Source: an uncultured Olsenella sp. (GTDB lineage Bacteria > Actinomycetota > Coriobacteriia > Coriobacteriales > Atopobiaceae). Taken from it: 30,211 bases of DNA. Each line of letters opens with the position of its first letter. Position 1 is the stretch's first letter. A model generated the notes under the pieces. The model was given only the letters and a program-made list of their open reading frames with translations, was not told the DNA's origin and did not search any database. The DNA lies in assembly GCA_959598545.1 (NCBI GenBank), contig CAUGFC010000007.1, forward strand, positions 1 through 30,211. Direction: 5' to 3'. Both the position numbers and the translations under genes were made by a program. This document shows positions 7,236 through 14,247 of the stretch, in pieces.

Positions 7236-8270
7236 GTGCAGATCGTGAAGAAGCTCCTCCACGCACGAGGCCTGACGAGCCTGCTGTTCCTGATCGCGCT
7301 CTTCGTGATCGTGGGCATCATCAACCCGTCGTTCCTCTCGCCGAGCAACATCGCGGCGTGCTTCAACACGTCGGTCGTGTACACGCTCGTTGCGGTGGGC
7401 ATGGCGTTCACGCTGTTCACCGGTAACCTGGACGTCTCCATCGGCTCCAACCTCGGCCTCGTCGCCGCGGTCGTGGGCTCGATGCTGCGCGACGGGCAGC
7501 CGCTCATGCTCGCCGTCCTCGTGGGCCTGCTGATCGGCGCGGTGATCGGCCTGGTCAACGCCTGGGGCGTGGCCGTCATGGGCGCGCCGGCGCTGATCTT
7601 CACGCTCGGCGTGAACGGCATCCTGCGCGGCATCATGTACGTCTACACCAACGGCGCCTGGGTCGAGAACCTCCCCAAGGAGTTCAAGGACTTCTCGTCG
7701 GTGACGGCGGTCGGCGACCTCACGGTCTACTACTGCGTCACCATCCTCGCGGTGGTGGGCATCCACTTCCTGCTCACCCGCACGCGCCGCGGCCGCTACT
7801 TCCAGGCCGTGGGCGACAACGACCAGGGCGCCACGCTCGTCGGCCTGCCCACGCTCCAGACCAAGGTCCTCGCCTACGTGATCTGCGGCGTCATGGCCGC
7901 CGTCGCCGGCATCATCTTCGCCAGCCGCATCGGCTTCGTCACCCCGCAGTCCGGCGACGGCTACGAGATGAAGGCCATCGCGGCGTGCGTCCTGGGCGGC
8001 GTCTCGCTGCTCGGCGGCGTGGGCACGGTCCTCGGCTCCGCCATCGGCGCCGTCATCATGGCGTCGATCAGCTACCTGCTCGTCTTCATGGGCTTCTCGT
8101 CCAACTACGACAACGCGATCACCGGCGTCATCCTGATCGTCATCGTGGTCGCCGACGCCCTGATCCAGCACCGCTCCATGGTCAAGAACCGGCGGGCTCG
8201 CCTCATGGCGCGCGTGTCCCAGGGCGAAGCCGCGGATGCGGGTGCCGAGAAGGGCGGTGATGCCAAGTGA
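7236..8270 (+). CDS. lsrC: AI-2 ABC transporter permease LsrC
   Basis: The 344-residue protein is a BPD_transp_2-type permease with about nine to ten membrane segments. The characteristic N-L-D-V-S-I-G-S motif (64-71) follows the early segments, and G-V-S-L-L-G-G-V-G-T-V-L-G near the C-terminal half is the EAA-like coupling region. The similarity to E. coli LsrC (N-I-D-V-S-V-G-S) and its place after lsrA support the assignment. The charged C-terminal tail (K-N-R-R-A-R onward) is cytoplasmic. The GTG start has GAGGGGG upstream. Its stop overlaps the GTG start of lsrD (GTGA), so the two are translationally coupled. Confidence 0.9.
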   Translation: MQIVKKLLHARGLTSLLFLIALFVIVGIINPSFLSPSNIAACFNTSVVYTLVAVGMAFTLFTGNLDVSIGSNLGLVAAVVGSMLRDGQPLMLAVLVGLLIGAVIGLVNAWGVAVMGAPALIFTLGVNGILRGIMYVYTNGAWVENLPKEFKDFSSVTAVGDLTVYYCVTILAVVGIHFLLTRTRRGRYFQAVGDNDQGATLVGLPTLQTKVLAYVICGVMAAVAGIIFASRIGFVTPQSGDGYEMKAIAACVLGGVSLLGGVGTVLGSAIGAVIMASISYLLVFMGFSSNYDNAITGVILIVIVVADALIQHRSMVKNRRARLMARVSQGEAADAGAEKGGDAK

Positions 8271-9319
8271 TCGAGAAGATCAAGGGCTTCTACGCCACGC
8301 ACGGCCAGGCGAGCTGGAACACCATCCTGATCGCCCTGCTCGTCCTCGAGTTCGTGGTCTTCGGCATGGCCAACGACCGATTCCTCCGCCCGGCGCTGCT
8401 CTTCACGAGCATCAACGACAACCTGCCCACCTTCATGCTCTCGCTCTTCGTGACGCTGATCATGGTCACCGGCGGCATCGACATCCAGGTGTCCTCCCTC
8501 GTGGGCCTCACGTCGATCACGATCGGCGTCGCCTGGCAGGACTTCGGCCTGCCGATCTGGGGCGCCGTGGGCCTCGCCTTCGTGCTCGTGACCCTGTGCG
8601 GCGCGCTCTCGGGGTTCCTGATCGCGTACTGCCGGGTGCAGGCGATGGTCGTCACGCTGGGCGGCAGCTTCCTGTTCTCGGGCATGGCCCTGCTCGTCTC
8701 CACGCTCTCCAAGACCGAGAGCTACCTCGGCATCAGCGGCTTCCCGGAGGACTTCCGCTTCGTCGGCACCTATGACGTGGGCGGCGTCGTTCCCATCCAG
8801 ATCTTCATCTACGCGCTCATGCTCGTGGTCGCGTTCATCCTGCTCCACAAGACCAAGTACGGCCGCAAGATCTTCCTCACGGGCGTGAACCAGAGCGCGG
8901 CCGAGTACTCCGGCATCAACACCCGTCGCGTGATCATGTCCACCTACATCCTGTCCGCCATCGCCGCGGCGATCGCCGGCACGGTGACCACGGCCTACCT
9001 CGGCACGTCCCGCTCCGACCTCGGCGGCGACCTCACGATGGACATCATCACCGCCGTCGTTCTCGGCGGCACGCTGTCCACGGGTGGCAAGGGCTCGATC
9101 GTCGGCACGGCGCTCGCGTCGTTCCTGATCGCGTTCCTGCGCTTCGGTCTGCCCCTGTGCTTCAAGATCAGTACCCAGTACCTGGACATCCCCGTCGGCA
9201 TCCTGCTGGTGGCCGTCATCGTCGGCCGCTCCGCAGCCGGTGTGGGCGGGTTCGGACCCTGGCTTCGGTCGCTGCTTCCGGGGAAGGGCAGCGATAAGGC
9301 ACGTTCGGTAAGCAAGTAA
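8267..9319 (+). CDS. lsrD: AI-2 ABC transporter permease LsrD
   Basis: The 350-residue protein is the second permease of the transporter, again with about ten membrane segments. It has G-G-I-D-I-Q-V-S-S-L-V-G-L, the LsrD-like G-I-S-G-F-P, L-H-K-T-K-Y-G-R-K-I-F-L and S-R-S-D-L-G-G stretches, and V-V-L-G-G-T-L-S-T-G-G-K-G-S-I-V-G-T as coupling region. These match my memory of E. coli LsrD better than LsrC. It starts at a GTG overlapping the lsrC stop codon by 4 nt. LsrC and LsrD would form the heterodimeric channel driven by LsrA and fed by LsrB. Confidence 0.9.
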   Translation: MIEKIKGFYATHGQASWNTILIALLVLEFVVFGMANDRFLRPALLFTSINDNLPTFMLSLFVTLIMVTGGIDIQVSSLVGLTSITIGVAWQDFGLPIWGAVGLAFVLVTLCGALSGFLIAYCRVQAMVVTLGGSFLFSGMALLVSTLSKTESYLGISGFPEDFRFVGTYDVGGVVPIQIFIYALMLVVAFILLHKTKYGRKIFLTGVNQSAAEYSGINTRRVIMSTYILSAIAAAIAGTVTTAYLGTSRSDLGGDLTMDIITAVVLGGTLSTGGKGSIVGTALASFLIAFLRFGLPLCFKISTQYLDIPVGILLVAVIVGRSAAGVGGFGPWLRSLLPGKGSDKARSVSK

Positions 9320-9360
9320 GGGAAGTACGTTAGCAAGGCACGTAAGAAGGAGGAAGTACC

Positions 9361-10488
9361 ATGAAAGAGATGACTCGTCGCAACTTCCTGAAGGTCGCCG
9401 GCGCTGGCGCGACCGTCGCGGGCCTCGGGCTCGTCGGCTGCGGCGGCGGTGGCGGGGACGCCGAGGAGCCCGCTGGTGACGACGCCGCCGAGGGCGGCTC
9501 CGTCGAGGGCCTGACCGTTGCCTTCATCCCCAAGGTCACCGGCAACGCGTTCTTCGAGTCCGCCAACGACGGCGCCCAGGAGTACGCCGGCAAGTGGGGC
9601 ATGACGGTCGACTACATCGGCGACGCCGAGGCCTCCGTCACCGCGCAGGTCTCCGTCATCAACCAGGCCGTCGCCAACGGCGCTGACGCCATCTGCATCT
9701 CCACCGTCGACGCCTCCGGCGTCTCCGACGCCCTCAAGGAGGCCGCGGCCGCCGGCGTCGTCGTCGCCACCTGGGACTCCGACGCCAACCCCGAGGACCG
9801 CACCCTCATGGTCTCCCAGGGCACGCCCGACATCCTCGCCGACATGCTGATCGAGATGTCCGTCGCCGGCCTCGAGCAGCGCGGCATCGACCCGGCCAAC
9901 GACCCGGTCACCTACGTCTGGCACTACTCCCAGGCCACCGTCACCGACCAGAACTCCTGGTACGAGGCTGCTCAGGCCAAGATCGAGGAGCAGTATCCCA
10001 ACTGGGAGAACGTCCACGAGAACTACTACTCCAACCAGGACGCCGAGCTCGCCATCACGACCGGCGAGGCCATCCTCGACGCCTTCCCTGAGATCGACCT
10101 GATCATCTGCAACGACTCCACCGCTCTCCCGGGCCAGCTCCAGGCTGCCGAGAACCGTGGCCTCACGCAGGACGACATCACGATCACAGGCTTCGCCTCC
10201 CCGCAGTCCGTCAAGGCCTACTGCGAGAACGGCACCATCTACAACTGGGGTCTGTGGGACTGCGCCGTCCAGGGCGCCATGGGCTGCTACTGCGCCGCCT
10301 ACATCGCCGCTGGCAACACGGTCAAGGTCGGCGACACCATCTCCATCCCGGAGATCGGCGACGTCACCGTCGAGGCCAACGACTCCATCGCCGAGGGCGT
10401 CGAGACGGCTGAGGAGAACAACGGCGTCGTGCTGCTCCCCGAGCGCCTGATCTTCACCTCGGAGAACATGAACGACTACAACTTCTAA
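9361..10488 (+). CDS. lsrB: AI-2-binding lipoprotein LsrB
   Basis: The 375-residue protein is a periplasmic-binding-protein-type receptor adapted to a monoderm cell. The N-terminus has a twin-arginine-like T-R-R-N-F-L-K (5-11), a hydrophobic stretch and a lipobox L-V-G-C (24-27), followed by a Gly/Glu/Asp-rich linker, so it is probably a lipid-anchored Tat or Sec substrate. Of the six AI-2-contacting residues in the Salmonella protein (K35, D116, D166, Q167, P220, A222), K58, D139, D196 and Q197 are kept here, whereas the last two are N251 and S253. The C-terminal V-L-L-P-E-R-L-I-F matches LsrB. A strong AGGAGG precedes the ATG. Confidence 0.93.
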   Translation: MKEMTRRNFLKVAGAGATVAGLGLVGCGGGGGDAEEPAGDDAAEGGSVEGLTVAFIPKVTGNAFFESANDGAQEYAGKWGMTVDYIGDAEASVTAQVSVINQAVANGADAICISTVDASGVSDALKEAAAAGVVVATWDSDANPEDRTLMVSQGTPDILADMLIEMSVAGLEQRGIDPANDPVTYVWHYSQATVTDQNSWYEAAQAKIEEQYPNWENVHENYYSNQDAELAITTGEAILDAFPEIDLIICNDSTALPGQLQAAENRGLTQDDITITGFASPQSVKAYCENGTIYNWGLWDCAVQGAMGCYCAAYIAAGNTVKVGDTISIPEIGDVTVEANDSIAEGVETAEENNGVVLLPERLIFTSENMNDYNF

Positions 10489-10504
10489 GTCGTTTCTCCT
10501 TTCC

Positions 10505-10541
10505 CGCGCCGGCGGCAGCTCCCCGTGGAGCCGCCGGCGCG
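10505..10541 (+). terminator. Hairpin between lsrB and lsrF
   Basis: A 12-bp perfect stem, CGCGCCGGCGGC (10505-10516) with GCCGCCGGCGCG (10530-10541), begins 16 nt after the lsrB stop. There is no U-run. It probably terminates or stabilises the lsrACDB transcript. Confidence 0.55.
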
Positions 10542-10543
10542 GG

Positions 10544-10549
10544 TATACT
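10544..10549 (+). promoter_or_regulatory. Possible -10 box of lsrF
   Basis: TATACT lies directly after the lsrB hairpin, 100 nt before lsrF. No recognisable -35 is present, since the -35 position falls in the hairpin. It suggests that lsrF can be expressed separately from lsrACDB. Confidence 0.4.
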
Positions 10550-10582
10550 CTGCGCCGCGGCACGTCGCGTCGTGTGCGGAGA

Positions 10583-10619
10583 GGTCGGGCCCCTTCCGGG
10601 CGCCGGGACGAGCCCGACC
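10583..10619 (+). promoter_or_regulatory. Structured 5' leader of lsrF
   Basis: GGTCGGGC (10583-10590) pairs perfectly with GCCCGACC (10612-10619) across a GC-rich 21-nt loop, 30 nt upstream of the lsrF start. There is no U-run, so it is either an mRNA-stabilising structure or an attenuator element. Confidence 0.35.
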
Positions 10620-10649
10620 CCTCCTTACAGGACAAGAGAAAGGACAGAC

Positions 10650-11528
10650 ATGGCAGACCTCGATGGCGTCAAGGTTGCGAAGGACTACCACGTTGACACC
10701 CCCTTCGCCAACTGCGAGGGCTTCTACGTCAAGGGCGCCAACAGCCTTGACTGGGGCATGAAGAAGCACCTGTCGAACATCTTCGACCCCAAGAGCGGCA
10801 ACACCGTCATGTTCGCCTTCGACCACGGCTACTTCATGGGCTCCACGGCCGGCCTGGAGCGTCTGGACCTGCTGCTCCCGCAGCTCGCCCCGTACGTCGA
10901 CTGCTTCATGGGCACGCGCGGCGCCATCCGCTCCTGCGTCCCGCCCGAGATCACCAAGTCCGTCGCCCTGCGCTGCTCCTCCGGCTCCTCCATGCTTCAG
11001 GATGACCTCTCCCACGAGGTCATCTCCGTCGACATCGAGGAGGCGATCCGCATGAACGCGGACTGCATGGCCGCCCAGGTCTTCATCGGCGCCGACGGCC
11101 AGCTCGAGAGCATCGACAACATCAGCTACCTCGTCAACGCTGGCTTCCGCTACTCCATCCCCACCCTCGGCGTCTGCGCCGTGGGCAAGGACATGGAGCG
11201 CACGGCCCGCTACTTCAAGCTCGCCACCCGCATCATCGCCGAGATGGGCGTCCAGATCGTGAAGACCTACGACTGCGAGGACTTCGAGGAGGTCGTGGCC
11301 GCCTGCCCCGTGCCCATCGTCGTCGCCGGCGGCAAGAAGCTCCCCGAGCGTGACGCGCTCGCCATGGCCTATGACGTCATGCGCAAGGGCGCGCGCGGCG
11401 TCGACATGGGTCGCAACATCTTCCAGAGCACGCACCCGCTCGAGATGGCGCAGGCCGTCCGCAAGATCGTGCACGAGGGCGCCACGGACGCCGAGGCCTG
11501 GGAGTTCTTCCAGGACATGACGCACTAG
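10650..11528 (+). CDS. lsrF: 3-hydroxy-5-phosphonooxypentane-2,4-dione thiolase LsrF
   Basis: The 292-residue protein is a class I aldolase-fold (DeoC/FbaB-type) enzyme. LsrF transfers the acetyl group of the isomerised phospho-AI-2 to CoA, giving dihydroxyacetone phosphate and acetyl-CoA. Stretches such as M-A-D-L-D, D-W-G-M, F-D-H-G-Y-F, V-G-K-D-M, R-I-I-A-E-M-G, P-I-V-V-A-G-G-K-K-L-P-E-R and G-V-D-M-G-R-N-I-F-Q-S match E. coli LsrF closely, and the length (291 there) is nearly the same. K205 in V-K-T-Y is the expected active-site lysine. The ATG start has AAAGGA upstream. It follows lsrB by 161 nt with its own possible promoter. Confidence 0.96.
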   Translation: MADLDGVKVAKDYHVDTPFANCEGFYVKGANSLDWGMKKHLSNIFDPKSGNTVMFAFDHGYFMGSTAGLERLDLLLPQLAPYVDCFMGTRGAIRSCVPPEITKSVALRCSSGSSMLQDDLSHEVISVDIEEAIRMNADCMAAQVFIGADGQLESIDNISYLVNAGFRYSIPTLGVCAVGKDMERTARYFKLATRIIAEMGVQIVKTYDCEDFEEVVAACPVPIVVAGGKKLPERDALAMAYDVMRKGARGVDMGRNIFQSTHPLEMAQAVRKIVHEGATDAEAWEFFQDMTH

Positions 11529-11545
11529 CCCAACCTCAGGTTTCC

Positions 11546-11567
11546 TGAGCCGGGACGACCCGGCTCA
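11546..11567 (+). terminator. Terminator of lsrF
   Basis: A perfect 9-bp stem, TGAGCCGGG and CCCGGCTCA, with an ACGA tetraloop, 17 nt after the lsrF stop. Confidence 0.65.
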
Positions 11568-11581
11568 AGCCCCCTCCCCCA

Positions 11582-11620
11582 ACGCCCGGGCCGCCCACCG
11601 CGACCCGGGCGCTCGTCTTT
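11582..11620 (+). terminator. Second terminator-like hairpin after lsrF
   Basis: CGCCCGGG (11583-11590) pairs with CCCGGGCG (11604-11611) over a 13-nt loop and is followed by CTCGTCTTT, a weak U-rich tail. Confidence 0.55.
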
Positions 11621-11632
11621 CTCGCCCCGCGC

Positions 11633-11824
11633 GGGTTAAATCGACCGCATCGTCCCCGTTCTTCTCGCCGCGCGGGATAGAAACACGGGCGCGTCCCCGT
11701 CCGTCGAGCCGTTTCGAGGGGGACGGGCCGCGATTTCTAACCCAGGCGGCTCCGGCAAGGGGGACGGGCGCGATTTCCTAACGCGGGTACCCCCGCAGAC
11801 GGGGACGACGCGTCGTTTCTAACC
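11633..11824. repeat. Intergenic repeat cluster B (five diverged units)
   Basis: Units lie at 11633-11663 and 11674-11702 (forward) and at 11718-11743, 11759-11784 and 11799-11824 (inverted). They face inward around position 11710. Several have GGG-A/T-TAGAAA or TTTCTAACC in place of the TTAAAAC end, so this cluster is more diverged than C and D. Most of the 438-nt gap between lsrF and glgB (11529-11966) consists of the terminators and this cluster; the final part is the glgB promoter region. Confidence 0.75.
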
Positions 11825-11906
11825 GCCCTCCGCGCGGCGAGAAGGACGCGTCGTCGCTCCCGCCCTGCCGACGGTCCGCGCGCACTCGCGGTTTTTCTGT
11901 GGACGA

Positions 11907-11923
11907 AACGTTGACGCAACGTT
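11907..11923. promoter_or_regulatory. Operator-like palindrome over a possible -35 of glgB
   Basis: AACGTTG and CAACGTT flank a 3-nt centre (ACG). The sequence contains TTGACG (11911-11916), a good -35; the -10 expected around 11934-11939 is poor, as would suit a regulated promoter. It lies 44 nt upstream of glgB. LacI-type regulators of carbohydrate genes bind palindromes of this kind, but no regulator gene is adjacent. Confidence 0.45.
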
Positions 11924-11966
11924 CAGAATAAGTGTTGTCTTGTGCCGGACCTTCGAGGAGTGAGAC

Positions 11967-14153
11967 ATGGAATCCCCTGACAGCACCCTCTACCTGAGCA
12001 ATGACGACCTGTTCCTCTTCGCTCGCGGCGAGTGGTACCGGAGCTACGAGAAGATGGGCGCGCACCCCGCCGTCACGGACGACGGCACGCACGGCTACCA
12101 CTTTGCCGTGTGGGCGCCGGATGTGAGAAGCGTCCACGTTATCGGCGACTTCAACGGCTGGGACGAGGGGGCGACCCCGCTCTCCGTGTCCGAGACCGGC
12201 GGCGTCTGGCAGGGCTTCGTCGCGGGCGTCGAGGAGGGCGCGCTCTACAAGTACCTGATCGAGTGCAACGACGGCCGCAAGCTCTACAAGGCCGACCCGT
12301 ACGGCTTCTACGCCGAGAAGGTCCCCGGCACCGCGTCGCGCACCTTCGACCTCGACGGCTATGCCTGGAAGGACGGCGGCTACCTCGAGAGGCGCTCCGG
12401 CCGTGACATGTTCGCCGAGCCGCTCAACATCTTCGAGGTGCACCTGGGCAGCTGGAAGCGCCACGGCGACGAGCCCCAGGGCGAGCCTCGGCCCGACGGC
12501 ACCTACCCCGGCCCCGGCGACCCGTTCCCCGCGCAGCGCGGCGTGGTCTACAGCTACGACGACCTCGCGGACGAGCTCGTGGACTACGTCAAGGAGATGG
12601 GCTACTCCCACATAGAGATCATGCCCGTCAACGAGCACCCGTTCGACGGCTCCTGGGGCTACCAGCCCACCGGCTACTACGCCGCCACCGCACGCTACGG
12701 CAACCCGAGGCAGTTCATGCACTTCATCGACGCCTGCCACGAGGCCGGCATCGGCGTGATCTTCGACTGGGTCTGCGGCGGCTTCTGCGCCAACGCCGAG
12801 GGCCTCGCCAACTTCAACGGCGAGATGCTCTACGAGCACAAGATCCACCCCAACTGGAACACGCACCAGTTCCACTACGGCCGCGGCGAGGTCCGCAGCT
12901 TCCTCGTCTCCAACGCCCTGTTCTGGGCCAACCTCTTCCACGCCGACGGCATCCGCATGGACGGCGTCTCCTCGATGCTCTACATGAACTTCGGCATCGA
13001 CGACCCGGGCCAGAAGCGCTTCAACGAGAAGGGCACCGAGGAGGACCTCGACGCCTCCGCCTTCATCCGCCAGACCAACACGGTCATGGGCAAGGAGCAC
13101 CCCGACGTCATGATGATCGCCGAGGAGTCCACCGCCTGGCCGCTCGTGACCTACCCGCCCGAGGACGGCGGCCTGGGCTTCCACTTCAAGTGGGACATGG
13201 GCTGGATGAACGACACGCTGCACTACATGCAGACCGACTTCCCGTGGCGTCCGGGCAACTACCGCATGCTCACGTTCTCGTCCATGTACCAGTTCAACGA
13301 GAACTTCATCCTGCCGCTCTCCCACGACGAGGTCGTCAACGGCAAGTGCTCGCTCATCACGCGCATGCCCGGTGACTACTGGCGTCAGTTCGCCGGCATG
13401 AGGACGCTCGCGTTCTACCAGATGACGCACCCCGGCGGCAAGCTCAACTTCATGGGCAACGAGATCGCCCAGTTCATCGAGTGGCGCTACTACGAGGGAA
13501 TCCAGTACTTCCTCGCGGAGCAGTACGACACGCACCGTCACCAGCAGCGCTTCGTCCGCCACCTCAACCGCTTCTACAACGAGCACCCCACGCTGTGGCA
13601 GCGCGCCTTCTCGCAGGACGGCTTCGAGTGGATCGACGCCGACAACGCCGACCAGTCCATCATCAGCTTCGTCCGCAAGGGCGCCGACCCCAAGGAGGAC
13701 CTGGTCGTCCTCATCAACTTCGACGTCAACGCCCGTGAGGACTTCCGCCTGGGCGTCCCCGAGTGGGGCGTCTACGAGGAGCTCTTCAACACCGACAACG
13801 AGCGCTTCGGCGGCTCCGGGGTCATCAACACCGGCAAGATCAAGTGCCAGGACGAGCCCTGGAACGGCCGTGAGCAGTCCGTCGTCGTCCGCATCCCGCC
13901 GCTCGGAGGCATGATCCTCAAGCGCACGGGCGCGCAGCGCCGCCCGGCCAAGAAGTCTGAGGCCAAGCCCGCCGCCAAGAAGCCGGCGGCCAAGAAGGCG
14001 GCGGCAGCCGAGAAGGACGCCAAGCCGGCCACCAAGGCCAAGAAGGCGCCCGCCGCCAAGAAGGCCGCCTCCAAGCCGGCGGCGAAGAAGGCCGCCGTAA
14101 AGGGGGCGTCAGAAAAGAAGCCTTCCGCCAAGAAGAAGGCCGCAACGGAGTAA
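11967..14153 (+). CDS. glgB: 1,4-alpha-glucan branching enzyme GlgB with a Lys/Ala/Pro-rich tail
   Basis: The 728-residue protein has a CBM48-type N-terminal domain (about 40-135), a GH13 catalytic domain and a C-terminal beta domain. The enzyme cuts alpha-1,4 chains and rejoins them as alpha-1,6 branches. The catalytic set is present: D332 (I-R-M-D-G-V), E386 (I-A-E-E-S-T) and D454 (L-S-H-D-E-V). The region I motif, usually D-W-V-P-x-H-F, is D267-W-V-C-G-G272-F-C, so the conserved His is Gly. From about residue 656 to the end there is a tail of some 70 residues, almost only Lys, Ala, Pro, Glu and Ser, like histone H1, which GlgB normally lacks. The ATG follows GAGGAG. First gene of the glycogen cluster. 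Confidence 0.92.
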   Translation: MESPDSTLYLSNDDLFLFARGEWYRSYEKMGAHPAVTDDGTHGYHFAVWAPDVRSVHVIGDFNGWDEGATPLSVSETGGVWQGFVAGVEEGALYKYLIECNDGRKLYKADPYGFYAEKVPGTASRTFDLDGYAWKDGGYLERRSGRDMFAEPLNIFEVHLGSWKRHGDEPQGEPRPDGTYPGPGDPFPAQRGVVYSYDDLADELVDYVKEMGYSHIEIMPVNEHPFDGSWGYQPTGYYAATARYGNPRQFMHFIDACHEAGIGVIFDWVCGGFCANAEGLANFNGEMLYEHKIHPNWNTHQFHYGRGEVRSFLVSNALFWANLFHADGIRMDGVSSMLYMNFGIDDPGQKRFNEKGTEEDLDASAFIRQTNTVMGKEHPDVMMIAEESTAWPLVTYPPEDGGLGFHFKWDMGWMNDTLHYMQTDFPWRPGNYRMLTFSSMYQFNENFILPLSHDEVVNGKCSLITRMPGDYWRQFAGMRTLAFYQMTHPGGKLNFMGNEIAQFIEWRYYEGIQYFLAEQYDTHRHQQRFVRHLNRFYNEHPTLWQRAFSQDGFEWIDADNADQSIISFVRKGADPKEDLVVLINFDVNAREDFRLGVPEWGVYEELFNTDNERFGGSGVINTGKIKCQDEPWNGREQSVVVRIPPLGGMILKRTGAQRRPAKKSEAKPAAKKPAAKKAAAAEKDAKPATKAKKAPAAKKAASKPAAKKAAVKGASEKKPSAKKKAATE

Positions 14154-14155
14154 GC

Positions 14156-14183
14156 TTAGGGGGCCGCGCGAGCGGCCCCCTAA
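14156..14183 (+). terminator. Hairpin between glgB and glgP
   Basis: A perfect 12-bp stem, TTAGGGGGCCGC and GCGGCCCCCTAA, with a GCGA tetraloop, just after the glgB stop. It may terminate part of the transcripts or set the relative level of glgB and glgP. Confidence 0.65.
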
Positions 14184-14247
14184 CAAGCGGCCCCGACGTC
14201 CCGCGTCCGAGGGCCTGTGTTCTTGTCGTCCGACCCAAGGAGCTGTT

